Positions 53,023-64,000 are shown, counted from the first letter of the stretch. The stretch is 64,000 nucleotides of DNA from JAVBMV01 sp031552145 (GCA_031552145.1 JAVBMV010000006.1:124001-188000), one strand, 5' to 3'. The notes: a model not told the origin generated them from the sequence alone. Program-made: numbers and translations.

Positions 53023-54138
53023 ATGTCTGACAAGCGCATCAATATCCGCCGAGTCCGCAGCGAGATCATGCGGGCCAAGCCGACCGACAACTCCAAGCTG
53101 GGCTTCGGCCGCTACTTCTCGGATCACCTCTTCGCCACCGAGTTCGATCGCACCAACGGATGGCACCTGACGCGCATCGAGCCGATGCGCCAGCTCCAGC
53201 TCGATCCCGCCGCCCTCTGCCTCCACTATGGCCAGGAGGTCTTCGAGGGGCTCAAGGCCTACCGCGGCAAGGATGACGGCATCTACCTCTTCCGCTGGCA
53301 GAAGAACGCGGAGCGCCTGCGCAACTCCTGCGCGCGCCTGATGATGGAGACCGTGGACGAGGAGTTCTTCGGCCGCGCGCTCAAGTCGCTGGTGCTGATC
53401 GACAAGGATTGGATCCCGCGCGATCCCGACTGCTCGCTCTACCTGCGCCCCACCCTCATCGCAACCGATCCCTACCTGGGCGTCCGCCCCGGCGACGAGT
53501 ATGCCTTCTACATCATCGCGGGCCCCGTCGGCGCCTACTATGCAGCGGGCTTCAACCCTATCCGCATCTGGGTCTCCGAAGAGGACGTGCGGGCGGTGAA
53601 GGGCGGCCTGGGCGAGGCAAAGACCGCGGCCAACTACGCCCACAGCCTCAGCGCGCAGCGCAAGGCGGCCTCCCTCGGCTACTCGCAGGTGCTCTGGCTC
53701 GACGCCATCGAGCATCGCTGGGTCGAGGAGGTGGGCACCATGAACATCTTCTTCCGCTTCAAGGATTGCCTCGTCACGCCTCCGCTCGCCGGCACCATTC
53801 TCCCCGGCGTCACCCGCGACTCGATGATCCAGATCGCCAAGGCGTGGGGCATCAGGGTCGACCAGCGCCCCATCTCCATCGACGAGGTGATCGAGACGGC
53901 CCGCTCCGGCGAGCTGCTGGAGGCCTTCGGCACCGGCACGGCGGCCGTCATCTCCCCCGTGGGCGTCCTCTCCCATAAGGGCAAAGAGGTCGTCATCGGC
54001 AAGAACCAGACCGGCGAGCTCTCGAAGCGCCTCTACGACTTCCTCACGCGCCTGCAGCACGGCGAAGAGGAGGACACCTTCGGATGGGTCGAGCGCATCG
54101 ACAAGCTCGACCTGGAAACACTCGCGCAGTCCAAGTAG
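53023..54138 (+). CDS. ilvE: branched-chain amino acid aminotransferase
   Basis: A class IV PLP aminotransferase for the last step of Ile, Leu and Val synthesis. The 371-residue product has YGQEVFEGLKAYR, the PLP-binding Lys in GLGEAKTAANYAHSL, VEEVGTMNIFF and AFGTGTAAVISPVG, the last binding the cofactor phosphate. The length and the GLGEAKTAANYA segment match the larger bacterial/mitochondrial type of BCAT. ATG 53023 has AAGG about 10 bases upstream. It is followed after 107 bases by glgB. Confidence 0.93.
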   Translation: MSDKRINIRRVRSEIMRAKPTDNSKLGFGRYFSDHLFATEFDRTNGWHLTRIEPMRQLQLDPAALCLHYGQEVFEGLKAYRGKDDGIYLFRWQKNAERLRNSCARLMMETVDEEFFGRALKSLVLIDKDWIPRDPDCSLYLRPTLIATDPYLGVRPGDEYAFYIIAGPVGAYYAAGFNPIRIWVSEEDVRAVKGGLGEAKTAANYAHSLSAQRKAASLGYSQVLWLDAIEHRWVEEVGTMNIFFRFKDCLVTPPLAGTILPGVTRDSMIQIAKAWGIRVDQRPISIDEVIETARSGELLEAFGTGTAAVISPVGVLSHKGKEVVIGKNQTGELSKRLYDFLTRLQHGEEEDTFGWVERIDKLDLETLAQSK

Positions 54139-54245
54139 CAGAGCGGGTGGCAGGCAGGCGCACCCGCGCCAGCAATAAAGAAATAGCTGCTCGGCGGGAG
54201 CGGGGACTGCCCTCCCGCCGAGCACTCCAGCCGAAGGGAGCCGAG

Positions 54246-56459
54246 ATGCCAGTGATCCGCGAAGCCATGGAGGCAATCGTCAAGGGGCACCACGGACAGC
54301 CTTTCCACGTGCTGGGGCCACACGCCGTTGCCGGGGGCGGCGCGCTGGAGCTGAGGACCTTTCAGCCCGATGCGAAGAGCGTCGAGCTCCTCGACGGCAA
54401 GAGCCGCCGGCCGCTCGCCACGTTCGCGCAGCTTCACCCCGAGGGCTTCTTCGAAGCGCGGCTCCCGCTGCCGAAAGGCGAGAAGACCCTCGAACCCTAC
54501 CTGCTCCGCTTTGTCACCAAGGCGGGGCAGAGCGTCGAGCTCTACGATCCCTATCAGTTCGAGCCGCTCCTCACCCGCTTCGACCGCCACCTGCTGGGCG
54601 AAGGAACCCACGCGCGCATCTGGGAGCGGCTGGGCGCCCACCCACATGTTCTGGGGGGCGTCGCCGGCGTCAACTTCGCGCTCTGGGCCCCCAACGCCAG
54701 GCGCGTGAGCGTGGTGGGCGACTTCAACAGTTGGGATGGGCGCCGCCACCCCATGCGCAGGCATGAGGACACAGGGATCTGGGAGCTCTTCATCCCCGGG
54801 CTCGCCGTGGGCGAGAACTACAAGTACGAGCTCCTGCCGGAGAATGGCCCACTGCCCTTCCTCAAGGCCGATCCGCTCGCCTTTTACGCCGAGCTGGCGC
54901 CGAAGACGGCCTCGCGCATCTTCGACCTCGCGGGCTACGAGTGGCGAGATGCCGGCTGGATGGCCGCGCGCGCCGGGCGCGACTTCACCCAGGAGCCCAT
55001 CTCCATCTACGAGGTGCACCTCGGCTCCTGGCGCCGCGTGCCCGAGGAGCGCAACCGCCCGCTCACCTATCGCGAGCTGGCCGCCTCGCTCGTGCCCTAT
55101 GTGAAAGACATGGGCTACACCCACGTCGAGTTCATGCCGGTGAGCGAACACCCCTACTACGGCTCATGGGGATATCAGACCACCAGCCTCTTCGCGCCCA
55201 CCTCGCGCTATGGCAGCCCACACGACTTCATGGCGCTGGTCGACGCCTTCCACGCCGCCGGCATCGGCGTGATCCTCGACTGGGTTCCCGCCCACTTTCC
55301 CAAGGATGCACACGGCCTCGCCAACTTCGACGGCACCCATCTCTACGAGCACGCCGACCCGCGCCAGGGGCTTCACCCCGACTGGGACACGCTGGTCTTC
55401 AACTTCGGCCGCACCGAGGTGCGCAACTTTCTCCTCGCCAACGCGCTCTTCTGGCTGGAGACCTATCACCTGGACGGACTGCGCGTGGATGCCGTCGCCT
55501 CGATGCTCTACCTCGACTATTCGCGCAAGCAGGGAGAGTGGATCCCCAACCGCTATGGCGGCAACGAGAACCTCGAGGCCATCTCTTTCCTCAAGCGCAT
55601 GAACGAGCTGGTCCACGCGGCCCACCCCGGGGTGCTCACCATCGCGGAGGAGTCGACCGCCTTCCCGGGTGTCTCTCGCCCCACCTACCTCGGCGGCCTC
55701 GGCTTCAGTCTCAAGTGGAACATGGGCTGGATGCACGACACCCTCGACTACTTCTCCAAGGATCCCGTCCACCGCAAGTATCACTCCAACAAGCTCACGT
55801 TCGGAATGCTCTACGCCTATACCGAGAACTTCGTATTGGCGCTCTCGCACGACGAGGTGGTCCACGGGAAGTCTTCCCTCATCGGCAAGATGCCCGGCGA
55901 CGCCTGGCAGAAGCACGCCAACCTGCGCGCGCTCATGGGTTTCATGTATGGACACCCGGGCAAGAAGCTCAACTTCATGGGGTCGGAGCTGGGCCAATGG
56001 ACCGAGTGGGATCATGACGCCAGCCTCTCATGGCACCTGCTCCAGTTCCCGGCACACCAAGGAATGCAGCGCTGGATCCGCGATCTCAACCATGTCCTGA
56101 GAGCAGAGCCAGCGCTCCACGAGCGCGACTTCTCGTGGGAGGGGTTCAAGTGGATCGACTGCAACGACGTCGATCGCTCCATCTACTCCTTCGCGCGTTT
56201 CGGCAAACAACCTGAGGAGGCACTCGTCTTCATCTGCAACCTCACGCCCGTGGTCCGCCACGGCTACCGGGTCGGCGTGCCCGCGCCCGGACTCTACGAC
56301 GAGCTGCTCAACAGCGACGCCGCGCTCTATGGCGGGGGCAACGTCGGAAACGAAGGGTGCGTGACGACCGAGGCCCGCGCGTGGCAGGGCTACCCGCAGT
56401 CGCTCGTCCTGACGCTGCCGCCGCTGGCCACATTGATACTGAAGCGACGCGAGCGGTGA
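54246..56459 (+). CDS. glgB: 1,4-alpha-glucan branching enzyme
   Basis: GlgB adds alpha-1,6 branches to glycogen. From ATG 54246 the product is about 737 residues, the usual length, with an N-terminal beta domain, a CBM48 domain (GVNFALWAPNARRVSVVGDFNSWDG) and a GH13 barrel containing YGSWGYQTTSLFAPTSRYG, the nucleophile region GLRVDAVASMLYLDY, the acid in AEESTAFPGV and the SHDEVVHGKSS motif. The frame is open upstream to 54084 but overlaps ilvE there. It converges with the second RlmI-like gene 21 bases away. Confidence 0.96.
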   Translation: MPVIREAMEAIVKGHHGQPFHVLGPHAVAGGGALELRTFQPDAKSVELLDGKSRRPLATFAQLHPEGFFEARLPLPKGEKTLEPYLLRFVTKAGQSVELYDPYQFEPLLTRFDRHLLGEGTHARIWERLGAHPHVLGGVAGVNFALWAPNARRVSVVGDFNSWDGRRHPMRRHEDTGIWELFIPGLAVGENYKYELLPENGPLPFLKADPLAFYAELAPKTASRIFDLAGYEWRDAGWMAARAGRDFTQEPISIYEVHLGSWRRVPEERNRPLTYRELAASLVPYVKDMGYTHVEFMPVSEHPYYGSWGYQTTSLFAPTSRYGSPHDFMALVDAFHAAGIGVILDWVPAHFPKDAHGLANFDGTHLYEHADPRQGLHPDWDTLVFNFGRTEVRNFLLANALFWLETYHLDGLRVDAVASMLYLDYSRKQGEWIPNRYGGNENLEAISFLKRMNELVHAAHPGVLTIAEESTAFPGVSRPTYLGGLGFSLKWNMGWMHDTLDYFSKDPVHRKYHSNKLTFGMLYAYTENFVLALSHDEVVHGKSSLIGKMPGDAWQKHANLRALMGFMYGHPGKKLNFMGSELGQWTEWDHDASLSWHLLQFPAHQGMQRWIRDLNHVLRAEPALHERDFSWEGFKWIDCNDVDRSIYSFARFGKQPEEALVFICNLTPVVRHGYRVGVPAPGLYDELLNSDAALYGGGNVGNEGCVTTEARAWQGYPQSLVLTLPPLATLILKRRER

Positions 56460-56480
56460 GGGCCCGCCCCCCTCGCGCGC

Positions 56481-57656
56481 TCAGCGGTCGAAGACCTTCA
56501 GCACGTAGCACTTCAGATAGCTGGTCTCGCGCGCCGCGAGGAGCACGGGGTGATCGCGCCCTGGCCCGCGGCGCTCGACGATCTGGACATTCTTTCCGGC
56601 GTCGCGCGCCGCGTCGGCCAGTATCTGAGCAAAGGGCTCCTCGCCGATGTGGAAGGAGCAGCTCGAGGTGATGAGCGTCCCGCCGTGTGTCATCAGGTGC
56701 ATGGCGCGCAGGTTGATCTCCTTGTAGCCGCGCAAGCCCGCGTCGATGGCGCTCTTGCTCTTCGCGAAGGCGGGCGGATCGAGCACGATGGTGTCGTACC
56801 GGTTTGGGCCCTCCGCCTCGGCGCGCAGAAAGTCGAAGGCGTTCTGCACCACCACGTTGACGTTCGAGAGGCCGTTGAGCGCGGCGTTGGCCGAGAGCTG
56901 CCCAGCGGCCCCCTCGCCGATCTCCACCGCCGTCACCGCGCTGCAGTGTCTGGCCAGCTGCAAGGCGAAGCCGCCTACATAGGAGAAACAGTCGAGCCCG
57001 CGCCCTCGCGCGTGGACCCCAGCGGCCAGGTGATTCTCGCGCTGATCGAGGAAACTCCCGGTCTTCTGGCCTCCCAGGAGATCGACCGCCAGGCGCACCT
57101 CTCCCTCACGGTACTCGACGCGCTCTGGCAGCGTGCCGTAAAGCACCTCTCGCCGCGATTCCAGCCCCTCCAACGCCCGGACCTTGGCGTCGCTGCGCTC
57201 GACGATCGCCTTGGGCTGGAAGAGCTCGCACAAGAGGTCGACCCAGAGCGCCTTGCGCACCTCCGTTCCCTGGGTCAACAGTTGCACTACCAAATAGTCG
57301 CCGTAGCGATCGACCACCAGTCCCGGAAGTAGATCGGCCTCTCCGTGCACCAATCTCCAGGCGTCGCTCTCGGGGAAGAGCCGCTCGCGCAGCTCCCGTG
57401 CCGCCAGGAGCCGCTCTCGAAAGAGGCCGCGATCGCAGGCGCGATCCTCGCGCGAGAGGAAGCGCAGCGAGATTTGGCTCTTCGAGGACCAGAAGGCCAA
57501 ACCTTGAAACCAACCGCGCTGATCGGTCACGCGCACCATCTCTCCGCCGCTAAGGCCCGGGTCCTTGACGATGTCGGAGCGATAGATCCAAGGGTGGCCC
57601 GCCGCGACTCGCTCGGTCGCGCGGCGTGAGACGATCACAGTGGGGAGAGAGCTCAT
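56481..57656 (-). CDS. RlmI-like SAM-dependent rRNA methyltransferase (second copy)
   Basis: From ATG 57656 the product is 391 residues with the same architecture as the gene at 43395-44597: PUA-like AGHPWIYRSDIV, GEADLLPGLVVDRYG, GGQKTGSFLDQRENH, SAM site CFSYVGGFALQLARH and LDPPAFAKSKS with TSSCSFHIG. The two are clearly divergent rather than a recent copy. One may be RlmI proper (m5C1962 of 23S rRNA), the other a paralogue of unknown target. It is divergent from the prolyl oligopeptidase gene. Confidence 0.9.
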   Translation of the reverse strand: MSSLPTVIVSRRATERVAAGHPWIYRSDIVKDPGLSGGEMVRVTDQRGWFQGLAFWSSKSQISLRFLSREDRACDRGLFRERLLAARELRERLFPESDAWRLVHGEADLLPGLVVDRYGDYLVVQLLTQGTEVRKALWVDLLCELFQPKAIVERSDAKVRALEGLESRREVLYGTLPERVEYREGEVRLAVDLLGGQKTGSFLDQRENHLAAGVHARGRGLDCFSYVGGFALQLARHCSAVTAVEIGEGAAGQLSANAALNGLSNVNVVVQNAFDFLRAEAEGPNRYDTIVLDPPAFAKSKSAIDAGLRGYKEINLRAMHLMTHGGTLITSSCSFHIGEEPFAQILADAARDAGKNVQIVERRGPGRDHPVLLAARETSYLKCYVLKVFDR

Positions 57657-57793
57657 TCTGGAGGTTCGGCGGTTCGAGGAGCGGCAGGGCGGCGCTTGAG
57701 AAAGAAAACCGGCGCAATGTACCATCATCTCGCCCACACGCCTCGCACCCCTCGGGGTACCCGGTGAGGTCGGAGCAACCCAAGGAGTCCTCA

Positions 57794-59999
<2,206 letters not shown>

Positions 60000-60022
<23 letters not shown>

Positions 60023-61040
60023 CGGCGCGAGGCCGCCCCTCTCGGACAACGCTTTGCCAACGCGGGCGAGGGCGCTGCTCTTTGGCGCATGCCTGGGTCT
60101 CTTCGGCACGGGCGCGGCCGCCGCGAGCCCGCTGCAGATCGGCTATCGCGATCTTCCCTGTCCCAACGGCTCGCAGATCGCGGCCGAGATCGAGCGGGAG
60201 CTACTCGCGAGACCCATGGAGCGCCCCATCCTGGCGCTGCTCTTGCGCTCGAGTGAGCCGGGCCAACTCGAGATCTGGCTCATCGAGCAGAGCGCCACGA
60301 TGCAGCGCACGGTGCCCTTTACTCCCGCCGACTGTCCCGAGCTCTCGACGACCGTCACCTATCTGGTGCGCGGCTGGCTGAGCCGCGACTGGGACGAGCT
60401 CTCCAAACAGGGCGACCAGGCGCAGCGCACCGTCGTCACCACGGGCACCCCAGTAGAGGAGCAAAGCTCCGACGAGCATGCTCGGCTCGCGCCGAGCCCT
60501 CTGCGCCTCTTCCTGCTCGGTGGCGCAGGGACTGGCTCCGCCCAGACTGGGGCGGCGGCACTGACGGGAGGCCTGGAGAGCGACCTCTCGCGTGAGCTGG
60601 GGGCCTCTCTCTTCGGCCGTTTCGATGGAACCTTCGCCGCTCGCCTCAGGACGGGCAGCCTGAGCGCCCACCTCGTAACGCTGGGGCTGGAGCTGCGGGC
60701 GGGGCTGCTGGGCGGCGATGACTGGCAGCTCGAGCTGCTGACGGGCCCGGCCTGGACGATTCTCCACTCTTCGTCGGAGGGGTTCGACATCGACGGCACC
60801 AAGACACTCCACCGCCCCGCATGGCTCGCGAGCATCCGGCTACGGGCAGCCATCTGGCGAGGCCTGGACGCCCTCCTCTCGGTCGACGGCGCCTTTCGCG
60901 AGAGCGCCATCTACTTCCGAGCGGCCGAGCTTGGGCAGGGCCTCACGATCCCGGCTCTGCGCTTCGGGGTTCAGGCCGGGTTTTCGTGGGCGTTTGGGAA
61001 GGATTCGCTCGGGACAGGGTCCGCGGAGCCGTTGTTGTGA
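60000..61040 (+). CDS. outer-membrane barrel-type protein, paralogue of 6592-7536
   Basis: The frame opens at ATG 60000 inside the end of the protease gene (346 residues). TTG 60054 would give a cleaner Sec signal (ALLFGACLGLFGTGAAAA). The soluble N-terminal domain has Cys54 and Cys112, 58 residues apart, and PFTPADC, matching the first paralogue at equivalent positions. The C-terminal half looks like an antiparallel barrel and ends AGFSWAFG plus a 13-residue tail. Probably an outer-membrane sensor or channel for the nearby sigma/FecR pair. A degenerate second copy of its 3' end lies at 62739-62864, beyond the convergent lipoprotein gene. Confidence 0.78.
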
Positions 61041-61069
61041 GCGCCAAAGAAATGGGGCCGCAATGCTCC

Positions 61070-62644
61070 CTACTGGCATCCGCAAGAGACTGGCTCGGTC
61101 CCAAAATAGCGAGGGCTGGGCGCGAGCAAACTAAAATCTTCCGAGTTGCTGTCTGTGTCGGTGCACCCGTCGCCATCGCGTTGGAGCGAAAGATCTCCGC
61201 CAATCAGATTCATGGTAGGTAATACACCTTCGAAACAAGAGCTCCCTGGGCCAAATCCCACCAGATCGACGATGGCGCCACTCGATGGACATTGACCGGA
61301 CAACAAAATGTCGTCACGGGTCAAGGCCACACTGCCAAGACCCAATAGCTCCATCGACCCAAAGAACCTGTTCACAGGGAGCTCAGCGCCGAATTTCCCA
61401 CCGGCAAGCGGTATCAGATAGTAACCACCCGGAGCGATGAATTCCCGCCTGGGAATAGTCACTTTGTCCCAGAGAGCCCCTGGACTAAACTGGATAGCCC
61501 AACCGCCTATCTCAACGATCTGGAGGCTACGATTGTGGAGTTCGACGAAGTCATTCTTGTAAGGCGGCACAGGGAGATTCGAATAGCTCCTCGAGTAGAT
61601 CTGGCTAATCACCACCTTGGAAGGAGCGCACGCCTGGGACGTCTCGAGAATCGTCGCCTTGTAGGACGACGCTCCAGTTTTACAAATGGTCCAAGTCTCT
61701 CCCTCGTCGCTCGAAAACACAAAAGTATGGTAGTAAGTACCCGCTACAGGGAATGCCAGCGACGCCTTGTATACCACTACACCATACCATCGGGTTTCGT
61801 ACACAGCATCGACGCAGGCGAGCGAGTTAAAATCGACCGGCGCAACGAATGGCTCCGCCGAGTAGCACAGCCTCCCGCTGACTCCAGGGACTTGGCCATC
61901 ATGCTTCCACTCTTCCATCAACTCAAGGTGTCCGTAAATGTTCATGGTCGTTCCAGCAGCTGCCGTGTAGGACCCGGGACTACTGTAGCAGGAGCTAATA
62001 GTTGGCCGGGCAACACAATCGCTCCACGGGACACAGAGCTCGCTCTTGGAACAGGTGAGGCGTCTCGACGGAACACCATCGGTACAGACCCCCTCGGTGC
62101 ACGTCAAACGGTCGGGGTAGGGAACATCGGCGTCATCGGCGACCGACTCGACCGTCCCAGCGCTACCGCATTGTCTCTTCTGGCAATCGTGAACAGATGT
62201 GTCAGAGAGCATCGTCCCCTCGGGAAGGGAATCGAAGCCACAGCGTCCCGCCGCGCAGCTCCGCACCAGGCACTCGTTCGAGGTAGAGGGACAATCCGAT
62301 GACGTCTCGCAGCCCCCACACACTCCAGCCTTGCAGGAGAGTCCATTCTCACAGGGCACTCCGTCTCGCTTTGGCAAGTGGAGCAGTTCCCCTGCTAGAC
62401 ACTGCTCCTCGGTACAAGACTCGCCATCATCGGGCAGAGTGGCCTCATCGATCGCGGTGCTCATCCCACATGAGTTGGCGACACACGTACGGATTTTGCA
62501 GACTGTGTCGATGCCAGGGCAGTCGCTCGCCTGAGTGCAGTAGACTGTAGACGAGGGAACCTCCCCCTCCGTATCCGTACAGCCCAAAGCCAACGAGAGC
62601 ACAAGAAGCGGACAGAGCGCAGCGAGGCCGTTATTTCCAAACAT
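61070..62644 (-). CDS. Cys-rich lipoprotein with lamin-tail-like domain
   Basis: I start it at ATG 62644 because GGAG lies 6 bases upstream; ATG 62656 has no site. The product is about 524 residues: lipoprotein signal (LALGC), a Cys-rich region to about residue 230 with repeated CxxxxDC and C-x-CVANSCG-type units, a middle beta region, and a C-terminal part (about 345-515) resembling the lamin-tail domain (VVISQIYSRS, NDFVELHNRS, EIGGWAIQF). Lamin-tail domains occur in secreted bacterial proteins, often with nucleases or as surface modules. Three hand-counted 60-base lines are 43-53% GC versus 75% in the adjoining barrel gene, suggesting different origin. It lies opposite the sigma/FecR module. 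Confidence 0.82.
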   Translation of the reverse strand: MFGNNGLAALCPLLVLSLALGCTDTEGEVPSSTVYCTQASDCPGIDTVCKIRTCVANSCGMSTAIDEATLPDDGESCTEEQCLAGELLHLPKRDGVPCENGLSCKAGVCGGCETSSDCPSTSNECLVRSCAAGRCGFDSLPEGTMLSDTSVHDCQKRQCGSAGTVESVADDADVPYPDRLTCTEGVCTDGVPSRRLTCSKSELCVPWSDCVARPTISSCYSSPGSYTAAAGTTMNIYGHLELMEEWKHDGQVPGVSGRLCYSAEPFVAPVDFNSLACVDAVYETRWYGVVVYKASLAFPVAGTYYHTFVFSSDEGETWTICKTGASSYKATILETSQACAPSKVVISQIYSRSYSNLPVPPYKNDFVELHNRSLQIVEIGGWAIQFSPGALWDKVTIPRREFIAPGGYYLIPLAGGKFGAELPVNRFFGSMELLGLGSVALTRDDILLSGQCPSSGAIVDLVGFGPGSSCFEGVLPTMNLIGGDLSLQRDGDGCTDTDSNSEDFSLLAPSPRYFGTEPVSCGCQ

Positions 62645-62738
62645 GGGCTTCTCCATAAAAATAAAGGAAACCGCTCTATATCTCGGCGGGATGCCAACTT
62701 TCCAGTCGGTTAAGTGACCTGTCGTACCTGAACCGTGC

Positions 62739-62864
62739 GACCAAGCAGCATACCAGGCGCATGGCCTGGCGTCCCCTAGGCTCCATCTGGGGGTTCAGGC
62801 AGAATTCTCGTGGACGTTAGGGAAGGATCCGCGCGGTGGAGACTCTAAGGAGCCGATGATGTGA
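62739..62864 (+). pseudogene. degenerate 3' end of a barrel gene
   Basis: The last 75 bases (62790-62864) align without gaps to the last 75 bases of the intact barrel gene (60966-61040) with 57 identities, including the stop codon. The matching frame is open back to a TGA at 62715-62717, and the translated ends correspond (GVQAEFSWTLGKD versus GVQAGFSWAFGKD). Upstream similarity continues weakly (QAAYQAHGLA versus RAAELGQGLT). There is no start codon or signal sequence, so this is a remnant. It lies 24 bases before the second sigma gene, where the first module has its intact barrel gene. Confidence 0.8.
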
Positions 62865-62888
62865 CTACCCACCGAGGATCACGAGCAG

Positions 62889-63503
62889 ATGCCGCTCTTC
62901 AGCACCATCCGCAGCGCCAACGAGCACTCCGAGGGGGAGCCCTCGGCCGCGCCGCGTTCGCTGCAGCACCTCTTCGAGGAGCATGGGCGCTACATCCACT
63001 CGCTGGTGACCCACCTCTGGGGGCCCGGGGCCGACGCGGATGACCTGACGCAGGAGGTCTTCCTGACTGCGGCACAGCGTCTCTCGAAGGGCGAGAGCGT
63101 CGCCTTCCCTCGCCGCTGGCTCGCCTTCATCGCGGCCGGCCATGTCGCCAACGCCCGCAGGACCCGCGCGGTCCGGAAGCTCTTCCTCTCCAGGCATCGC
63201 GTACAGGAGGAGATCGACCGGTCCACGCCGGAGCGCGTGAGCGCCGAGCACGAGATGGCCCGCGAGCTCTACGCGATCTTGGACGGGATGTCGGAGAAGA
63301 AGCGGACGGTCTTCATCATGTTCGAGCTTCAGGGGGAGGGATGCACCGAGATCGCCGCGACGCTCGGCTGCAAGGTCCAGGCGATTCACAAGCTGCTCTG
63401 CCTGGCGCGCAAAGAGGTCATCGCCCGCGCCGCCGAGAGAGCCTCAAAAATACGAAAACACAAGAATAACAAAAAACAAGAAACGAATGGAGTGGCGCCA
63501 TGA
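62889..63503 (+). CDS. ECF-type sigma factor (second module)
   Basis: The 204-residue protein has region 2 (GADADDLTQEVFLTAAQRL) and region 4 (SEKKRTVFIMFELQGEGCTEIAATLGC), parallel to the factor at 7541-8146. The final 20 residues are a Lys/Asn-rich tail (KIRKHKNNKKQE) encoded by strikingly A-rich DNA, unlike the rest of the gene, just before the ATGA overlap with the FecR-like gene. The tail may be a recent extension. Its promoter must lie in the gap that also holds the barrel-gene remnant, or upstream if it is still read from the barrel operon. Confidence 0.88.
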   Translation: MPLFSTIRSANEHSEGEPSAAPRSLQHLFEEHGRYIHSLVTHLWGPGADADDLTQEVFLTAAQRLSKGESVAFPRRWLAFIAAGHVANARRTRAVRKLFLSRHRVQEEIDRSTPERVSAEHEMARELYAILDGMSEKKRTVFIMFELQGEGCTEIAATLGCKVQAIHKLLCLARKEVIARAAERASKIRKHKNNKKQETNGVAP

Positions 63504-64000
63504 GCGATCCGCGCCGGCTGATCGAGTACACGGAAGGTGACGAGGCCCTGGCCGCCCAGCTGCTGCAGGCTGCGCGCGCGAAGCCCCTCTCCACCGAGCG
63601 CCACGCGGCGCTCTATTGGAGCCTGCGGGACCGGGCCTCGGCCTCCTCCGGGCGCGCGCGCCTCTTCAATTCCTTTCGCCGCCCTGTCTTTGCCGCGGTG
63701 GGCTGCGCCGCGCTTGCCGCCGCGCTCCTCCTCTTCCTCTGGCCCGCGGCGCACGAGCTGGCCCCAGGCAACGAGGGTCGGGCGCCCTCTATCTCTATCG
63801 CGCAGCGAACCGACACGCCCGAGGGCTACACGACGACCGCGTCGCTCCTGGATGGCTGGCGCCTCTACGTCTTGCCGGGGATTGGCACCTTCGAGCTGCG
63901 CGCTCCTTCCGGCGAATCTCTCCCGAGCGAACTCGTGATGGAAGAGCTGCCACATGAGCGCCGGCTGCGGCTCGGACGCGGCGAGCTTCGGGCCTTCGTG
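63500..64000 (+). CDS. FecR-like membrane sigma regulator, partial
   Basis: ATG 63500 overlaps the sigma stop (ATGA), and 167 codons are open to the window edge. A charged N-terminus (about 1-60) precedes one membrane helix (about 61-83, Ala/Leu-rich) and the beginning of a FecR-like domain. The segment GWRLYVLPGIGTFELRAP with MEELPHERRLRL parallels GWSQVVFQGLGTFERE with VEELDGERRLYV in the protein at 8143-9393. Gene order and overlap are the same as there. The C-terminus, and whether it also carries TPR-like repeats, lie outside the window. Confidence 0.8.
   Translation, partial: MSDPRRLIEYTEGDEALAAQLLQAARAKPLSTERHAALYWSLRDRASASSGRARLFNSFRRPVFAAVGCAALAAALLLFLWPAAHELAPGNEGRAPSISIAQRTDTPEGYTTTASLLDGWRLYVLPGIGTFELRAPSGESLPSELVMEELPHERRLRLGRGELRAFV

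Noticed and set aside
61041..62864. Integrative element flanked by att sites at the barrel gene end
   Set aside because: The flanking copies are only 76% identical and there is no integrase between them, so site-specific integration with exact att duplication does not fit. Duplication or replacement is simpler.

Overview
The window is GC-rich bacterial DNA that is almost entirely coding; no gene-free stretch exceeds 300 bases. Gene content suggests a Gram-negative member of the former Deltaproteobacteria (Myxococcota or Bradymonadota-like). Supporting signs are many Cys-rich surface lipoproteins with Asp/Gly/Ala-rich linkers, lipoprotein proteases, a three-subunit SdhCAB succinate dehydrogenase with a single cytochrome b subunit, ECF sigma factors paired with FecR-like proteins, and a rimP-nusA-infB cluster. 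The taxon is inferred from style only, since there is no rRNA gene here.

Layout. 1-9393: a partial Cys-rich lipoprotein and a 1979-residue repeat lipoprotein on the minus strand, then a plus-strand operon of an outer-membrane-type barrel protein, an ECF sigma factor and a FecR/TPR membrane protein. 9413-12951: sdhC-sdhA-sdhB (minus). 13149-15227: an M49-like metallopeptidase lipoprotein ending in a clear terminator. 15295-17039: a pteridine set of QueD/PTPS-like protein, divergent FolE and SDR reductase (minus). 17083-19745: a 42-residue basic protein, ribosomal protein S1 and an IscA/ErpA-type Fe-S protein. 19805-22864: malQ and an alginate-lyase-family lipoprotein. 22938-30372: an E2-like acyltransferase-fold protein, three glycosyltransferases, a Wzm/Wzt-type polysaccharide exporter and wecB. 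30423-41248: a long minus-strand run rimP-nusA-infB-patatin-ftsH-sigma1.1-like-htrA. 41406-47750: nitrilase, SlyD-like isomerase, GreA/B, an RlmI-like methyltransferase, GDPD, a TatA-like peptide, a zinc-ribbon protein and a GDT1-family transporter. 47768-52194: parC-parE. 52423-60022: DUF192 lipoprotein, ilvE, glgB, a second RlmI-like gene and a prolyl oligopeptidase lipoprotein. 60000-64000: a second barrel / lipoprotein / ECF sigma / FecR module, running off the right edge.

The most notable structure is the pair of paralogous cell-surface signalling modules near the two ends. The two barrel proteins share a Cys-Cys pair spaced by exactly 58 residues and an almost identical FTPxDC motif. 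Both sigma genes overlap their FecR-like partner by ATGA, and each module has a Cys-rich lipoprotein on the opposite strand. In the second module the lipoprotein gene has visibly lower GC and lies between the intact barrel gene and a degenerate copy of the barrel gene's 3' end (62739-62864). That suggests a duplication or insertion event broke an ancestral barrel-sigma-FecR operon. Other points worth a look: a FolE lacking a catalytic His beside PTPS and SDR genes, a stand-alone sigma region 1.1-like protein, a perfect hairpin covering the wecB ribosome-binding site, a Wzt-like ATPase with a C-terminal membrane helix, and an unannotated 42-residue basic protein next to rpsA.
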